This document shows positions 38,744-48,395 of a stretch of DNA of 64,000 bases, in pieces. The translations under genes and the position numbers were made by a program. A model generated the notes under the pieces. It saw only the letters and a program-made list of their open reading frames with translations. It was not told where the DNA came from and did not search any database. The first letter of the stretch is position 1, and every line of letters starts with the position of its first letter. Source of the DNA: an uncultured Ilyobacter sp. (GTDB lineage Bacteria; Fusobacteriota; Fusobacteriia; Fusobacteriales; Fusobacteriaceae); contig NZ_OY760438.1 of the NCBI RefSeq assembly GCF_963663625.1, forward strand, positions 496,001 to 560,000, read 5' to 3'.

Positions 38744-40201
38744 ATGGGTAAATTAGGTGGATTTTTAGAAATACCAAGGGAAGAGGCTCAAAAAAGACCT
38801 GTTGAAGAGAGAATAAAAGACTATAAAGAGCTGTATAAACCTTTTACTGATGAGTATTTGGTACAGCAAGCTTCTAGATGTATGGATTGTGGTGTCCCTT
38901 TCTGCCACTTTTCATGCCCTGTGGGAAATGTGTGTCCAGAGTGGAACGACTTTGCACACAAAGCCAAGTGGGAAGAAGCTCTCGAAGTACTCCATAGCAC
39001 AAATAACTTTCCTGAATTCACAGGGAGAGTATGTCCTGCTCCATGTGAGGGTGGGTGTGTATTAGGAATAAACGAAGACCCTATCACAATTAAAAATATC
39101 GAGCTCAATATCGTGGAAAAGGGATGGGAAAAGGGATGGATCAAGCCAATCCTTCCAAAGAAGAGAACCGATAAAAAAATTGCCGTCATAGGAAGTGGGC
39201 CGGCAGGTCTAGCTGCAGCTCAGCAGCTAAACAGAGCAGGACACAATGTCACTGTCTACGAAAGAGATTCTAAGGCAGGAGGTATAATGACATATGGTAT
39301 CCCTGACTACAAAATAGAAAAATGGACTGTAGACAGAAGGATCAGGCAACTTGAACAGGAAGAGGTAAAGTTTGTCTACAACACAAATGTTGGGGTTGAT
39401 TTTAGTATAGAGGACCTCGAAAAGCAATATGATGCTGTCATTTTGGCAGGAGGATCAAAGCTTGCTAGAGACCTTCCTATTTATGGAAGAGAACTAAAAG
39501 GTATTCATTATGCCATGGATTACCTCGTACAACAAAATAAAAAAATAGGAGGTGTTAAAATACCTGCAGATCAATTAATAGATGCCAAAGGAAAATCTGT
39601 TGTTGTGATCGGTGGGGGAGATACCGGTGCAGATTGCATAGGTACCGCCCTTAGACAAGGAGCTAAAGAGATATATCAAATTGAGCTTTTAGAAAAACCA
39701 TCTCTTGACAGACCACAGTCAAATCCTTGGCCAAATTTCCCTCAAGTGTTGAAAGTAAACACTGCTCATGAGGAAGCTGAGATATGTCTTGGAGGAGTAT
39801 GTCACACTGACATAAGACAATGGAACATCTTGACAAAGGAATTTACCGGAGATGAAAACGGGAATGTAACAACTTTCCATGCTGCTAGAGTGGAATGGAA
39901 AGACGGAGAGAATGGGAAAAAATACATGGAAGAAGTTCCTGGAAGTGAATTTACTCTTAGTGCAGATCTTGTTCTTCTGGCCATAGGTTTTATACATCCA
40001 GAACATGAAGGACTATTAAGCAGCCTCGGGGTGGAATTAGACAACAGAGGAAATGTAAAAACAGATGATAACTATATGACCAGTAAAGTTGGAATCTTTG
40101 CCGCAGGAGACATGAGAAGAGGTCAGTCTCTTATTGTCTGGGCGATAAATGAAGGTAGAAAAGCAGCTGAAGCTGTAGACAAATTTTTAAAATCAAAATA
40201 A
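38744..40201 (+). CDS. gltD: Glutamate synthase small subunit
   Basis: 485 residues. Flavoprotein that passes NADPH electrons to GltB. N-terminal Fe-S cysteines CMDCGVPFCHFSCPVGNVCP and CPAPCEGGCVLG; FAD-binding motif AVIGSGPAGLAAAQQL; NADPH-binding motif VVIGGGDTGADCIG; C-terminal AAGDMRRGQSLIVWAI. Starts 1 bp after the gltB stop with AAGGTGAAA overlapping, so it is translationally coupled. A long perfect hairpin follows. Confidence 0.97.
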   Translation: MGKLGGFLEIPREEAQKRPVEERIKDYKELYKPFTDEYLVQQASRCMDCGVPFCHFSCPVGNVCPEWNDFAHKAKWEEALEVLHSTNNFPEFTGRVCPAPCEGGCVLGINEDPITIKNIELNIVEKGWEKGWIKPILPKKRTDKKIAVIGSGPAGLAAAQQLNRAGHNVTVYERDSKAGGIMTYGIPDYKIEKWTVDRRIRQLEQEEVKFVYNTNVGVDFSIEDLEKQYDAVILAGGSKLARDLPIYGRELKGIHYAMDYLVQQNKKIGGVKIPADQLIDAKGKSVVVIGGGDTGADCIGTALRQGAKEIYQIELLEKPSLDRPQSNPWPNFPQVLKVNTAHEEAEICLGGVCHTDIRQWNILTKEFTGDENGNVTTFHAARVEWKDGENGKKYMEEVPGSEFTLSADLVLLAIGFIHPEHEGLLSSLGVELDNRGNVKTDDNYMTSKVGIFAAGDMRRGQSLIVWAINEGRKAAEAVDKFLKSK

Positions 40202-40210
40202 AAAACTTAA

Positions 40211-40262
40211 ATAAAACTATAAAAAATCCCGGAATAGATTCCGGGATTTTTTATAGTTTTAT
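40211..40262. terminator. Long perfect hairpin terminator after gltD
   Basis: A 24-bp perfect stem: left arm 40211-40234 (ending AAAAAATCCCGGAA), right arm 40239-40262 (starting TTCCGGGATTTTTT), loop TAGA. GC-rich core with A- and T-tracts, so it can work in both directions. Unusually long for a terminator. Confidence 0.9.
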
Positions 40263-40336
40263 TATTCAGTTTCCAAGTCTTTCTAACAATTAGATATTTT
40301 TATATTAATTTTTTGACCTTATTTAATTCTGTATTC

Positions 40337-40365
40337 ATGACTTTTTTACTAATCTATGATATAAT
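40337..40365 (+). promoter_or_regulatory. Possible promoter for the PHP gene
   Basis: ATGACT (40337-40342), 17-nt spacer, perfect TATAAT (40360-40365) with TG just upstream, about 50 bp before the start codon. Confidence 0.5.
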
Positions 40366-40413
40366 ATATCTAATTTATAGATATAATATTACAAATTTTT
40401 AGGAGGTTAAAAT

Positions 40414-41163
40414 ATGAAATACCTCATAGATTTACACACTCATACAAACGTAAATCCTCATGCATATAGTACTCTCGGAGAAAATGTGCGGGAAGCTAAA
40501 AAGAAAGGGATGAAGATAATCGCAATAACAAACCATGGGCCTGCCTTGCCTGACTCTCCTCACTGGTGGTCTCTAAGAAACCTAAGGGCACTGCCTGATG
40601 AGATAGATGGTGTAAGAATCTTAAAAGGCGTGGAGGCCAACATAATAGATGAAGACGGAAACATAGACCTTAATCAGAATATTTATGAAATAATGGATAT
40701 TATTCTTGTGGGCTTTCATCCGGTAGCTGGATATCCTGATGGAAAAGACAAGGATAAAAATACCCGAACCATGATCAATGTTATAAAAAGTCAAAGAATT
40801 GATATAATAGCTCACCCAGGGAATCCAAAGTTCCCTATAGATTATGAAGAGGTAATAAAAGTAGCCACAAAATATAATGTTGCTATAGAGTTAAATAATT
40901 CATCTTTTAAAGGTTCTAGAGAAGGGTCTGAAGAAAATTGTAAGTCCATAATGTCCATTGCTAAAAAATACGGATGCTATCTCTCCCTTGGAAGCGACGC
41001 TCATTTTTCACATTCTGTAGGTGATCTTGACGTAGTAGGTGAATTACTTGAAAAAATTTCCTACCCTAAGGAACTCATTCTAAATTCAGATGTGAAAACC
41101 TTAAACTCTTTTTTGAGTTTAAGGAAAGAATTGAAACCAAAAGAAATACCGGATAATATCTAA
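40414..41163 (+). CDS. PHP-domain phosphatase (YcdX type)
   Basis: 249 residues. Polymerase-and-histidinol-phosphatase fold with the metal ligands in order: DLHTHTNVNPHAYST, ITNHGP, KGVEANI, VGFHP, IIAHPGN, and LGSDAHFSHSVGDLD at the C-terminus. The length and the HTH-x(n)-HAYST start match the YcdX-type phosphatases (trinuclear zinc). Substrate unknown. AGGAGG precedes the ATG. Monocistronic. Confidence 0.85.
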   Translation: MKYLIDLHTHTNVNPHAYSTLGENVREAKKKGMKIIAITNHGPALPDSPHWWSLRNLRALPDEIDGVRILKGVEANIIDEDGNIDLNQNIYEIMDIILVGFHPVAGYPDGKDKDKNTRTMINVIKSQRIDIIAHPGNPKFPIDYEEVIKVATKYNVAIELNNSSFKGSREGSEENCKSIMSIAKKYGCYLSLGSDAHFSHSVGDLDVVGELLEKISYPKELILNSDVKTLNSFLSLRKELKPKEIPDNI

Positions 41164-41287
41164 GCTTTATGATGGTTTAAGTTGGATTACATGAGTCTAT
41201 CCTGCCATAAAACCATTTACTTTTTAGTTTATTTATGATATAAGTTAATGTGATTAATTACGTGTGTTATTTAAGGAGGAATTCATA

Positions 41288-42223
41288 ATGTCTATTAGAA
41301 TAGGTAATCTTCAGGTAGAGCTTCCTATTATACAGGGAGGTATGGCCATCAGAGCATCAATGGCAAGACTTGCTGCTGCTGTAGCCACTGAAGGCGGAAT
41401 CGGTCTTATAGCCGGAACTGCCCTTTCACCAGAAGAGCTAAAATCAGAAATAAAAAAAGCAAGAGAACTCATAAAGAAAAAAGGCGGAGCACTTGGTGTA
41501 AACATAATGTTTGCCGCCAATAACTTTGTTGATCTAGTTAAGGCGTCTATAAATGCCGGAGCAGATCTGATAGTTTTTGGAGCGGGTTTCTCTAGAGACG
41601 TCTTTGAACTAGGAAAAGAGTCTGGTGTGCCTATTGTTCCTATAGTTTCTTCACTGAAGTTGGCTAAAATATCTGAAAAACTTGGAGCAGCTGCTATTAT
41701 CGTTGAAGGCGGTAACGCAGGAGGACATCTAGGAACAAATCTCGACTCTTGGGATATTGTTGGAGAAATAGCAGAAAAAATATCTGTTCCTGTATTTGGA
41801 GCTGGAGGAGTTATAACTCCTGAGGATGCGAGAAGAATGTTAGATCTTGGTGCCGACGGTATACAGATGGGGTCTAGATTTATAGCTAGTGATGAGTGTG
41901 AAGTAAGTGATGAGTTCAAAGAGATGTATATAAATTCCAAGGAAGGGGATGTCGTAGAGATAATGAGTTCTGCCGGACTCCCTGCTAATGCTATAATATC
42001 TCCATATGTAGAAAAAATCCTTAATGAGGAAACGGAAAGACCTAAAAAATGCTCCGGTTGTCTAAAAAAGTGTACTATGACATTTTGTGTTAACGAAAGA
42101 CTTGTAAAAGGCCACGAAGGAGACTATGAAGAGGGAATCTTCTTTGCCGGAAAAGATGCTTGGAAAATAGAGGAAATTCTTTCTGTAGAGGATATAATGA
42201 AAAAATTCAAAGAAGTTTTCTAA
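41288..42223 (+). CDS. Nitronate monooxygenase-like FMN enzyme
   Basis: About 311 residues from ATG 41288, which follows AAGGAGGAATTC; the upstream start at 41264 lies before that site. TIM-barrel FMN protein of the 2-nitropropane dioxygenase/FabK family: PIIQGGMAIRAS near the N-terminus, ALGVNIMF, IIVEGGNAGGHLG, PVFGAGGVITPEDA and GADGIQMGSRF. The C-terminus carries CSGCLKKCTMTFC, a four-cysteine cluster seen in clostridial relatives. Next to fabK; either a nitronate detoxifier or a second enoyl reductase. Confidence 0.82.
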   Translation: MSIRIGNLQVELPIIQGGMAIRASMARLAAAVATEGGIGLIAGTALSPEELKSEIKKARELIKKKGGALGVNIMFAANNFVDLVKASINAGADLIVFGAGFSRDVFELGKESGVPIVPIVSSLKLAKISEKLGAAAIIVEGGNAGGHLGTNLDSWDIVGEIAEKISVPVFGAGGVITPEDARRMLDLGADGIQMGSRFIASDECEVSDEFKEMYINSKEGDVVEIMSSAGLPANAIISPYVEKILNEETERPKKCSGCLKKCTMTFCVNERLVKGHEGDYEEGIFFAGKDAWKIEEILSVEDIMKKFKEVF

Positions 42224-42293
42224 ATTTTGCTTAACTTTTTTTGAAGATTTGTTTATAATCTAACTTGATATATCTCACTTTAGGAGGAAATTT

Positions 42294-43235
42294 ATGATTA
42301 AAAATAGAGTTTGTGAACTTCTCAATATAGAATACCCGATATTCCAGGGGGCCATGGCATGGATTGCCGATGGTCATCTGGCAGGTCACGTATCTAAAGC
42401 GGGTGGACTTGGGATAATCGCAGGAGGAGGGATGCCTGCTGAAATCTTAAGAGAAGAAATCAAAATTGTTAAATCTATAACAGACAAACCATTTGCAGTA
42501 AATCTCATGCTGATGATGGAAGAGGTTGCGGCACAGGTCGATGTCTGTATAGAGGAGGGAGTTCCTGTAGTGACTACTGGTGCAGGAAACCCAGCCCCTT
42601 ATATGACAAAATTAAAAGGTGCAGGGATCAAAGTGGTACCTGTAATCCCGTCTGTCGCTCTTGCAAAAAGAATGGAAAAAATCGGTGCAGATGCCATAAT
42701 TGCTGAGGGTACAGAAGCAGGAGGGCATATCGGTCAGCTTACTACTATGACACTGGTACCTCAGATAGTTGATGCTGTAAATATACCTGTCATAGCTGCT
42801 GGAGGTATAGCCACTGGAAGACAATTTATGGCTGCCTTGGCACTAGGAGCAAGTGGTATCCAGGTGGGAACAAGATTTATAGTGGCTCATGAATGTAATG
42901 CCCATGACAACTATAAGGATGCAATTTTAAAGGCAAAAGACAGATCTACCGTTTCTACAGGAAACCATACGGGCCATCCAGTGAGAGTAATAAATAACAA
43001 ACTTGCAAAAGATTTGATTCAACTCGAAAGAGAGGGAGCTCCTGCTGAAAAATTAGAAGAAATGGGTAAAGGAAGCTTGAGGTTAGCGGTTAAAGATGGA
43101 GACGTCGTGAACGGAAGTGTTATGGCTGGTCAAGTAGCATCTATGATATGTGAAAAGCAAAGCTGTCAAGAGATTATTTTGGACTTGATGGAAGACTTAA
43201 AAAATAAAATTTCTCATTTAAAAAACAATTTTTAA
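42294..43235 (+). CDS. fabK: Enoyl-ACP reductase II (FabK)
   Basis: 313 residues. FMN- and NAD(P)H-dependent reduction of the enoyl-ACP double bond in fatty-acid synthesis. Begins with [40 protein letters not shown] (with the catalytic-region His), [14 protein letters not shown] and [21 protein letters not shown] are classic FabK features. TAGGAGG precedes the ATG. It lies 70 bp after its paralogue, with no other fab genes in the window. Terminator follows. Confidence 0.92.
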   Translation: MIKNRVCELLNIEYPIFQGAMAWIADGHLAGHVSKAGGLGIIAGGGMPAEILREEIKIVKSITDKPFAVNLMLMMEEVAAQVDVCIEEGVPVVTTGAGNPAPYMTKLKGAGIKVVPVIPSVALAKRMEKIGADAIIAEGTEAGGHIGQLTTMTLVPQIVDAVNIPVIAAGGIATGRQFMAALALGASGIQVGTRFIVAHECNAHDNYKDAILKAKDRSTVSTGNHTGHPVRVINNKLAKDLIQLEREGAPAEKLEEMGKGSLRLAVKDGDVVNGSVMAGQVASMICEKQSCQEIILDLMEDLKNKISHLKNNF

Positions 43236-43342
43236 TAATAATATCATGAATTAAAAAAGATTCCTTATTATAAATTTAGATAGTCTACTTCAACTTTTGT
43301 GTAAACTATCAATTTCATAATGTAGAATCTGAAGGATACGGG

Positions 43343-43380
43343 GGAGTAATAGCAATTTATTGCTATTACTCCTTCTTTTT
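43343..43380 (+). terminator. Terminator after fabK
   Basis: Perfect 13-bp stem GGAGTAATAGCAA (43343-43355)/TTGCTATTACTCC (43360-43372) followed by TTCTTTTTT. Confidence 0.9.
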
Positions 43381-43559
43381 TATCTTAATCTTAAAATACA
43401 TGTATCTCAAGGGAAGAGCATGAGGGTAGCCTCTTTCCAATAAGTACATGTCTGAGATGAAATCTAGTTTGAGAGTCTATCTGCAAAATAGATTTTCAAC
43501 TGTGAATGGATAATTCCCCATTCTATCCTACTCTATGTCTATTTCTTTGTAATTTATAC

Positions 43560-43965
43560 CATTGCCAAATAGAGAAGCTTTAAAAGGCTATCATCTGTGG
43601 AAAAAACAGTTCTACTTTTAGTTGATTTTCTGATGATCAAATGACAATTAAAGCTTTCGCAGAAGTACCCTGTTAAAACTTTTACGTCAGATAACGGCAA
43701 GGAATTCTTTAGATTTAAAGAGCTTGAAAGAGAATTGGAAGTAGGATGTTATTTTGTAAATCCTTATCATTCTTTGGAAAGAGAAACGAATAAAAATTTT
43801 AATGGATTATTGACAAGATATTTTCCTAAAAAAACAGGATTTTGAAAATTAACAAAAGAAGAAGTAAGAAATGTTACACAAGCACTTAATAATAGACCAA
43901 GAAAACGTCTAGGCTGGACAACGCCCCAAGAAGCCTTTTGGGGCGAAATAAAATGTTGCATTTAA
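43560..43965 (+). pseudogene. IS30-family transposase, C-terminal remnant
   Basis: Translation gives VKTFTSDNGKEFFRFKELER, then NPYHSLERETNKNFNGLLTR, YFPKKTGF, a TGA stop, and LTKEEVRNVTQALNNRPRKR then LGWTTPQEAFWG. This is the DDE-containing C-terminal third of an IS30 transposase, with at least one nonsense codon and further breaks upstream (VLLLVDF before 43640). Flanking 43380-43560 and 43966-44192 show nothing else I recognise. Confidence 0.88.
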
Positions 43966-44192
43966 TTTGACAATGTAGGTTAAAAAAAACAATAGTAATT
44001 TTAATTTCAAAGGTCATATTTTTCTAAAGCCAGGTTGTTAAACAAAATCATTTTATGACAATGAAAAACACCCCATAGGACAAATCACACAGAAGAACCA
44101 CTGCAATCCTCAGAGTCTTTAAAATATGAGTTCAAAATTCGAATGTTAACTAACCCTTACAAGTCTTCATTTATTCTTTGAATTTTTCAAAC

Positions 44193-45248
44193 TTAGTGTG
44201 GACTATAAGAAACAATAATTTTTTCTATAATCTCTTTTCCTCTATATGTTTCGAAGAATTCCATGGTACTCTCTGGAATCAGTCGGGATAGCTCTTCAGA
44301 ATTGATGCCATCGTTTTCCCTTATGGATTCTCTGACCTTTGAGGCACTTATGTAACCTGTTTCTTCCGACCCCTCTTTTCTTTTTATAACATGAACATTT
44401 ACGCCTGATTTTACTAAAATTTCAGAAAGTGCTGCATTGTATGAATTGGTCACATCGCAGTAAGGTTCCTCTCCAACAAACCTCTCAAGGATATTAAACT
44501 TTCTGCAGAAATAATTTGCAAATATTTTTGCGTCAAGGGTGGTGTATGCCTGCAAAAACTCCCCGGATTCTCTCAGGAAATATGCGGGAAATGTGGCTGA
44601 GGATATGATGTATTTCCCTCCTGGAATGACCTTTACGTTTTTCAGATCAGACACCCCTTTTTTCACGAGGTCATACCTCACATCGAATGGGAAAAGAGAC
44701 TTATTCTCCTCTACTACAAACAAAAGAACCTCCTGGGCATTTGCACTGGCCCTTTCCACAAGGTACCTGTGCCCTAAAGTGAAGGGGTTACAGTTCATAA
44801 CAAGTGCCGCTTTTGGGGTGCTAGAGTCTATAGAGAACTCACTGGAGATTTTATCAAGAAACTTGCCGATTCCACACATTCCTCCTTCCAGAAGAACCAC
44901 CTTGTCCACCTTTTCCACAACACTGTATCCAAGTGAGGTGAATATCGACTCGTAGACCGGCTTGGTGAAAATGTAGGAGTGGAATATTCCCTCCTCGAAA
45001 AGCTTGTCCTGCAGGGATTTCAGCATTATGTTGGTTATTCCTGTTCCCTGCATACAGTTATCGATTGCAAAGCACTTCAGAACGTCCTTTGCCTTGGAAC
45101 ATGTTGCAACTATTTCTCCCTGTTCCCTTATGGCAACTGTATAATCTATGTCATCTTCGAAACCGAGATCAAATTTTTGTAAAAAATCTTTAACCTCTTT
45201 TAATTCCGATGGATTTTTCAAATGAACTTTTTCTGCAAAATAAACCAC
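44193..45248 (-). CDS. citC: [Citrate (pro-3S)-lyase] ligase
   Basis: Activates citrate lyase by acetylating its prosthetic group. About 351 residues if the start is GTG 45248, which has AGGGGG six bases upstream; ATG 45263 lacks a site. An N-terminal acetyltransferase-like domain (CMQGTGITNIMLKSL, IFTKPVYESIFTSLGY) is followed by a nucleotidyltransferase domain: ALVMNCNPFTLGHRYLVERA contains the T-x-G-H motif, and TGYISASKVRESI corresponds to the ISxSxVR motif. The lyase genes citDEF are absent here, so it stands alone. Confidence 0.88.
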   Translation of the reverse strand: MVYFAEKVHLKNPSELKEVKDFLQKFDLGFEDDIDYTVAIREQGEIVATCSKAKDVLKCFAIDNCMQGTGITNIMLKSLQDKLFEEGIFHSYIFTKPVYESIFTSLGYSVVEKVDKVVLLEGGMCGIGKFLDKISSEFSIDSSTPKAALVMNCNPFTLGHRYLVERASANAQEVLLFVVEENKSLFPFDVRYDLVKKGVSDLKNVKVIPGGKYIISSATFPAYFLRESGEFLQAYTTLDAKIFANYFCRKFNILERFVGEEPYCDVTNSYNAALSEILVKSGVNVHVIKRKEGSEETGYISASKVRESIRENDGINSEELSRLIPESTMEFFETYRGKEIIEKIIVSYSPH

Positions 45249-45329
45249 CTGTATCCCCCTCATAAAAATTACTGTAAATATAGTTTAAATAAATCCTAGA
45301 TAGAATTTCCAGAAAATTAATGTATTTCA

Positions 45330-46178
45330 CTACAGATTAATTTTAAAACCTGTATAACTATAAAAAATCTTATCTCTTAGCTCATTTTTTAATTTCATGA
45401 AACCGTCTATTCCTGTACAGTGATTTGTATAAATTTTATCTATGTTCAATTTTTTTAACTCTTCAACTGTCTTTTGTATTTTTCTATCACTAATTTTTTG
45501 TAGGGCTTCGTTCTTTATATTTAAACTACTTAAATGCATCCCACCTAACACTAAGTTTATACAATCTATTTTTGTTTTATTCATAGCTGTTTTTATAATA
45601 TTTATGATCCCATTATGAGAACATCCTGTGATGATATTCAGCTTATCGTACTTTTTTATAATCAAAAAAAGTTCATCTTGAAATTTATCCTCCACATAGC
45701 TCTCTCCCTCTTTAACGAATAAATTTTTTCCATTTTTTTCGAAATCTGTATGATTATCTATTGTTGTAATGACCTCTATATTTTCATTAATATTTAAATT
45801 TTCTTCAATAATTAAAAATTCATTGGGGTATTCTTTATACTTATCCATAAGTTTGAAGCCTATTTCCCTCATAGTTCCGGTTGTATTTGAATACTTCTTT
45901 TGAAGTGCTTTTCTTTTCATAATTATTTTAGCTGTTTTGTTTACTTCTAAAACTTTTTCAAGTCCCCCCGTATGGTCGTAATGGCCGTGACTCAGTATTA
46001 TATAATCCACATCACTTAAATCTTCTTCAAGTATTTCCGCGTTGTGCACAATTGTTCCTGTCTGACCGACATCAAATAATATCTTACATTCTTCTGTTTT
46101 AATTAAAAATGACAGGCCGTGTTCCGATCTTAACTCCCCTTTGTAAACTAAATTTTCAATTAAAGTGACTATCTCCAT
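45330..46178 (-). CDS. Metallo-beta-lactamase-fold hydrolase
   Basis: 282 residues. MBL fold with the metal motif YIILSHGHYDHTGGLEKV; GCSHNGIINII and LVLGGMHL supply further ligands, and YTNHCTG a late His. The order and the HNG/GGxHL signatures resemble the family annotated as dihydropterin ribofuranosylaminobenzene phosphate synthase-like proteins found in methanogens and other anaerobes, but the substrate cannot be inferred. AGGAGG precedes the ATG. It is the last gene of the metal-cluster operon, about 70 bp after the SGNH gene. Confidence 0.78.
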   Translation of the reverse strand: MEIVTLIENLVYKGELRSEHGLSFLIKTEECKILFDVGQTGTIVHNAEILEEDLSDVDYIILSHGHYDHTGGLEKVLEVNKTAKIIMKRKALQKKYSNTTGTMREIGFKLMDKYKEYPNEFLIIEENLNINENIEVITTIDNHTDFEKNGKNLFVKEGESYVEDKFQDELFLIIKKYDKLNIITGCSHNGIINIIKTAMNKTKIDCINLVLGGMHLSSLNIKNEALQKISDRKIQKTVEELKKLNIDKIYTNHCTGIDGFMKLKNELRDKIFYSYTGFKINL

Positions 46179-46247
46179 ATAAAAGCCTCCTCTTACGATT
46201 ATTTCTTCTTTAAATTTATTGATGAACTGTTCAAAGATAAATTAACT

Positions 46248-46739
46248 TTAAATTATTTTTAATATTTGATTATTTAGAACTTCATAACCTTTAGAGGAAA
46301 GATGAATTCCGTCAACGGAATAATCACTCTTTAAATTTAACTTTTCATCACAAAAGAAAGGATATAAATTTAAAAATTTCAAATTATTTTTAATTGCAAT
46401 TTTTTCTATTATTTTATTTAATTTTCTTATTTTAAAGTTTATTTTCGAACGATTCTCTATTGGAAGGACAGATATTAGTACAATCTCTTTAAATTTCTTT
46501 TGCAATACTATTAAAATTCTTTCATAAAAATCACGACTTTTTTCTAAAGAAAATCCATTAAGGATATCATTAATTCCGGCTTTGAAAATTATTTTTTCAG
46601 ATTCCAGATCCATTAGTTGTTCTGTTCTAAAAAAAATATCCATTGTGGTATTACCATAAATACCTAAATTTAATATATCCTCATGTTTTAAAGGATTTAA
46701 CTCGGTTATGCTGTCTCCTAATAAAATTATTTTTTTCAA
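46248..46739 (-). CDS. SGNH/GDSL-family hydrolase
   Basis: 163 residues starting at TTG 46739 with AGGAGAAA upstream. Block I LGDSITEL holds the nucleophile Ser; FKAGINDI is block III with the oxyanion Asn; DGIHLSSKG is block V with the Asp-His pair. Cytoplasmic by appearance (no signal peptide). An esterase or lipase-like activity is expected. It lies 16 bp after the adenosyltransferase gene in the same operon; why it belongs there is unclear. Confidence 0.82.
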   Translation of the reverse strand: MKKIILLGDSITELNPLKHEDILNLGIYGNTTMDIFFRTEQLMDLESEKIIFKAGINDILNGFSLEKSRDFYERILIVLQKKFKEIVLISVLPIENRSKINFKIRKLNKIIEKIAIKNNLKFLNLYPFFCDEKLNLKSDYSVDGIHLSSKGYEVLNNQILKII

Positions 46740-46755
46740 TATTTTCTCCTAAAAA

Positions 46756-47271
46756 TTATCTTTCTATTCCATCTCTTGCCATAACCCCTTGACTGTAATA
46801 GTGTTTAATCTCCATCATTTCAGTTACAAGATCGGCACGTTCTATAACCTTTTTAGGCGCATATCTTCCAGTTAATACCAGCTCGGTTTCTGATGGTTTT
46901 ATATCTATCAAGTGCAGTATCTCTTCCTCGGTTATTAAATTAAAATATGTCGACACGCAAATTTCGTCCAATACAACCAAGTCATATTTTTTGCTTAAAA
47001 GTATTTCTTTGACTTTGCTATAACCCTCTTTTGCTTTTATCTTATCCTCTTCGCTGACATCTTTAGGAGACATAATACACTCGTCCGTTCCGAACCTCTC
47101 AACCAGAACTCCTAACTTTTCTAAAATATTTAACTCCCCGTACTTTTGTCCCTTCATGAACTGAGCCATATAAACTTTCAAATTCTTCCCTAAAGCTCTC
47201 ATAATTAGTCCAAGACTCGCTGTGGTTTTACCCTTTCCATTGCCAGTGTATACCTGAACATAGCCTTTCAT
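46756..47271 (-). CDS. cobO: Cob(I)alamin adenosyltransferase (CobA/BtuR type)
   Basis: 171 residues from ATG 47271, preceded by AGGGGTG; GTG 47280 overlaps that site. ATP:corrinoid adenosyltransferase with the P-loop TGNGKGKTT (residues 9-17) near the N-terminus, VYMAQFMKG, DLVVLDEICVS, LVLTGRYAP and a C-terminal IKHYYSQGVMARDGIE. It makes adenosylcobalamin. Inclusion in an operon of MinD/Mrp-like ATPases is notable. A B12 riboswitch lies about 7 kb downstream on the other strand. Confidence 0.93.
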   Translation of the reverse strand: MKGYVQVYTGNGKGKTTASLGLIMRALGKNLKVYMAQFMKGQKYGELNILEKLGVLVERFGTDECIMSPKDVSEEDKIKAKEGYSKVKEILLSKKYDLVVLDEICVSTYFNLITEEEILHLIDIKPSETELVLTGRYAPKKVIERADLVTEMMEIKHYYSQGVMARDGIER

Positions 47272-47306
47272 TTTAATCACCCCTGTACTGTTTTTTTAAT
47301 TTAACC

Positions 47307-47519
47307 TTAAAAGTTATTTTTCAAACAATTTTCTATCTCTTTAATAACTTCTTTCGAAGGCAGCCTCAAACTTTCTAAAGCTTCCCTCAGATTGACCTTT
47401 TCAGAGAAAAAACACTCGTTGCACTGTAGTCCATACTTTTTAAATATACCAATCACTGAAGGATATTTTATAAAAATCTCTCGAACCTTCATTTCCAAAA
47501 GAATGTCTTTTTCTTCCAT
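47307..47519 (-). CDS. DUF1858-domain protein
   Basis: 70 residues. Helical domain of the DUF1858 type (often linked to hybrid cluster or redox proteins): VREIFIKYPSVIGIFKKYGL followed by QCNECFFSEKVNLREALE. The two cysteines, C33 and C36 in QCNEC, could form a redox disulfide or bind metal. Twelve bp after the second MinD ATPase. Confidence 0.75.
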   Translation of the reverse strand: MEEKDILLEMKVREIFIKYPSVIGIFKKYGLQCNECFFSEKVNLREALESLRLPSKEVIKEIENCLKNNF

Positions 47520-47530
47520 AATTATTACAC

Positions 47531-48394
47531 CTACTCATTTTTTAATTTTTCTATAAATTCAAAAAATCCTACGCTTTCAAAAAAATCTTTTTCAGCAACA
47601 GATGGGATTTTCTTTTTTGTTATAGCCTCTATTATTTTTTTTTGAAAAGGAATCTTTAAAGCCACTTCGATTCCGTTTTCCATGCAATACTGCTCTATTT
47701 TTTCAGAATTGATTAATGAAATATCAGATTTATTTATGACCACGTATGTTTTCAGATTAAATTTTTTCGTAAGTTCATAAACTCTTTTTAAATCATGTAA
47801 CCCGGAAAGGGTTGGTTCTGTAACGATTATTGCCTTTTTAGCTCCGGTTATTGAACTTATTACATTACATGCTATTCCGGGGGAACCGTCGACAATAATA
47901 TTTTTTTTACGCTGAGCAAGGGCTATCTTTTTAGACTGTTTTCTTACCTGAGCTACAAGTTTACCTGATGCTTCCTCTCCAGGTATAAGTTTAGCGTGAA
48001 CTATATCTCCATAAGATGTTCCAGATAGAGATATTTCTCCTATGATAGTATCCTCCATTGATATCGCACCACTTGGACAGATATATTCGCACAAACCACA
48101 ACCTTCACATTTAGAACTGTTTATACCTGCTTCTGCAGATATAGCATCAAATTTACAGATGCTGTAACACTTCCCACATTTAGAACATCTCTCTTTATCC
48201 ATGACTGCCTTTTGAAGCCCTATAAATTTTTCTTTATTTTTTAAATAGGTGTTAAAAAGTATATCTAGATCAGGGGCGTCTACATCACAATCAGATATCA
48301 CAACATCCTCAAAATAGGGTATCAAAGAGGCTGTCAAAGTTGTCTTTCCAGTTCCACCTTTTCCGGAAATAATTACAATTTCATTTATATCCAT
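47531..48394 (-). CDS. MinD-like ATPase with inserted ferredoxin domain (second copy)
   Basis: 287 residues. Deviant Walker A ISGKGGTGKTT at about 9-19, then an inserted 2[4Fe-4S] ferredoxin: CSKCGKCYSICKFDA and CEGCGLCEYICPSGA, then the ATPase C-terminal half (IIVDGSPGIACNVISS, TEPTLSGLHDLKR). Such paired proteins occur in anaerobes near NifX-like proteins and in the orange-protein complex. Starts 1 bp after the first copy stops, so they are probably made in equal amounts and form a heterodimer (inference). Confidence 0.9.
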   Translation of the reverse strand: MDINEIVIISGKGGTGKTTLTASLIPYFEDVVISDCDVDAPDLDILFNTYLKNKEKFIGLQKAVMDKERCSKCGKCYSICKFDAISAEAGINSSKCEGCGLCEYICPSGAISMEDTIIGEISLSGTSYGDIVHAKLIPGEEASGKLVAQVRKQSKKIALAQRKKNIIVDGSPGIACNVISSITGAKKAIIVTEPTLSGLHDLKRVYELTKKFNLKTYVVINKSDISLINSEKIEQYCMENGIEVALKIPFQKKIIEAITKKKIPSVAEKDFFESVGFFEFIEKLKNE

Positions 48395-48395
48395 T

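Noticed and set aside
41288..43235. Duplicate fabK genes
   Set aside because: The first protein has a Cys-rich C-terminus and lacks the FabK-type CNAHDNYK segment, so it fits nitronate monooxygenase-like enzymes better.
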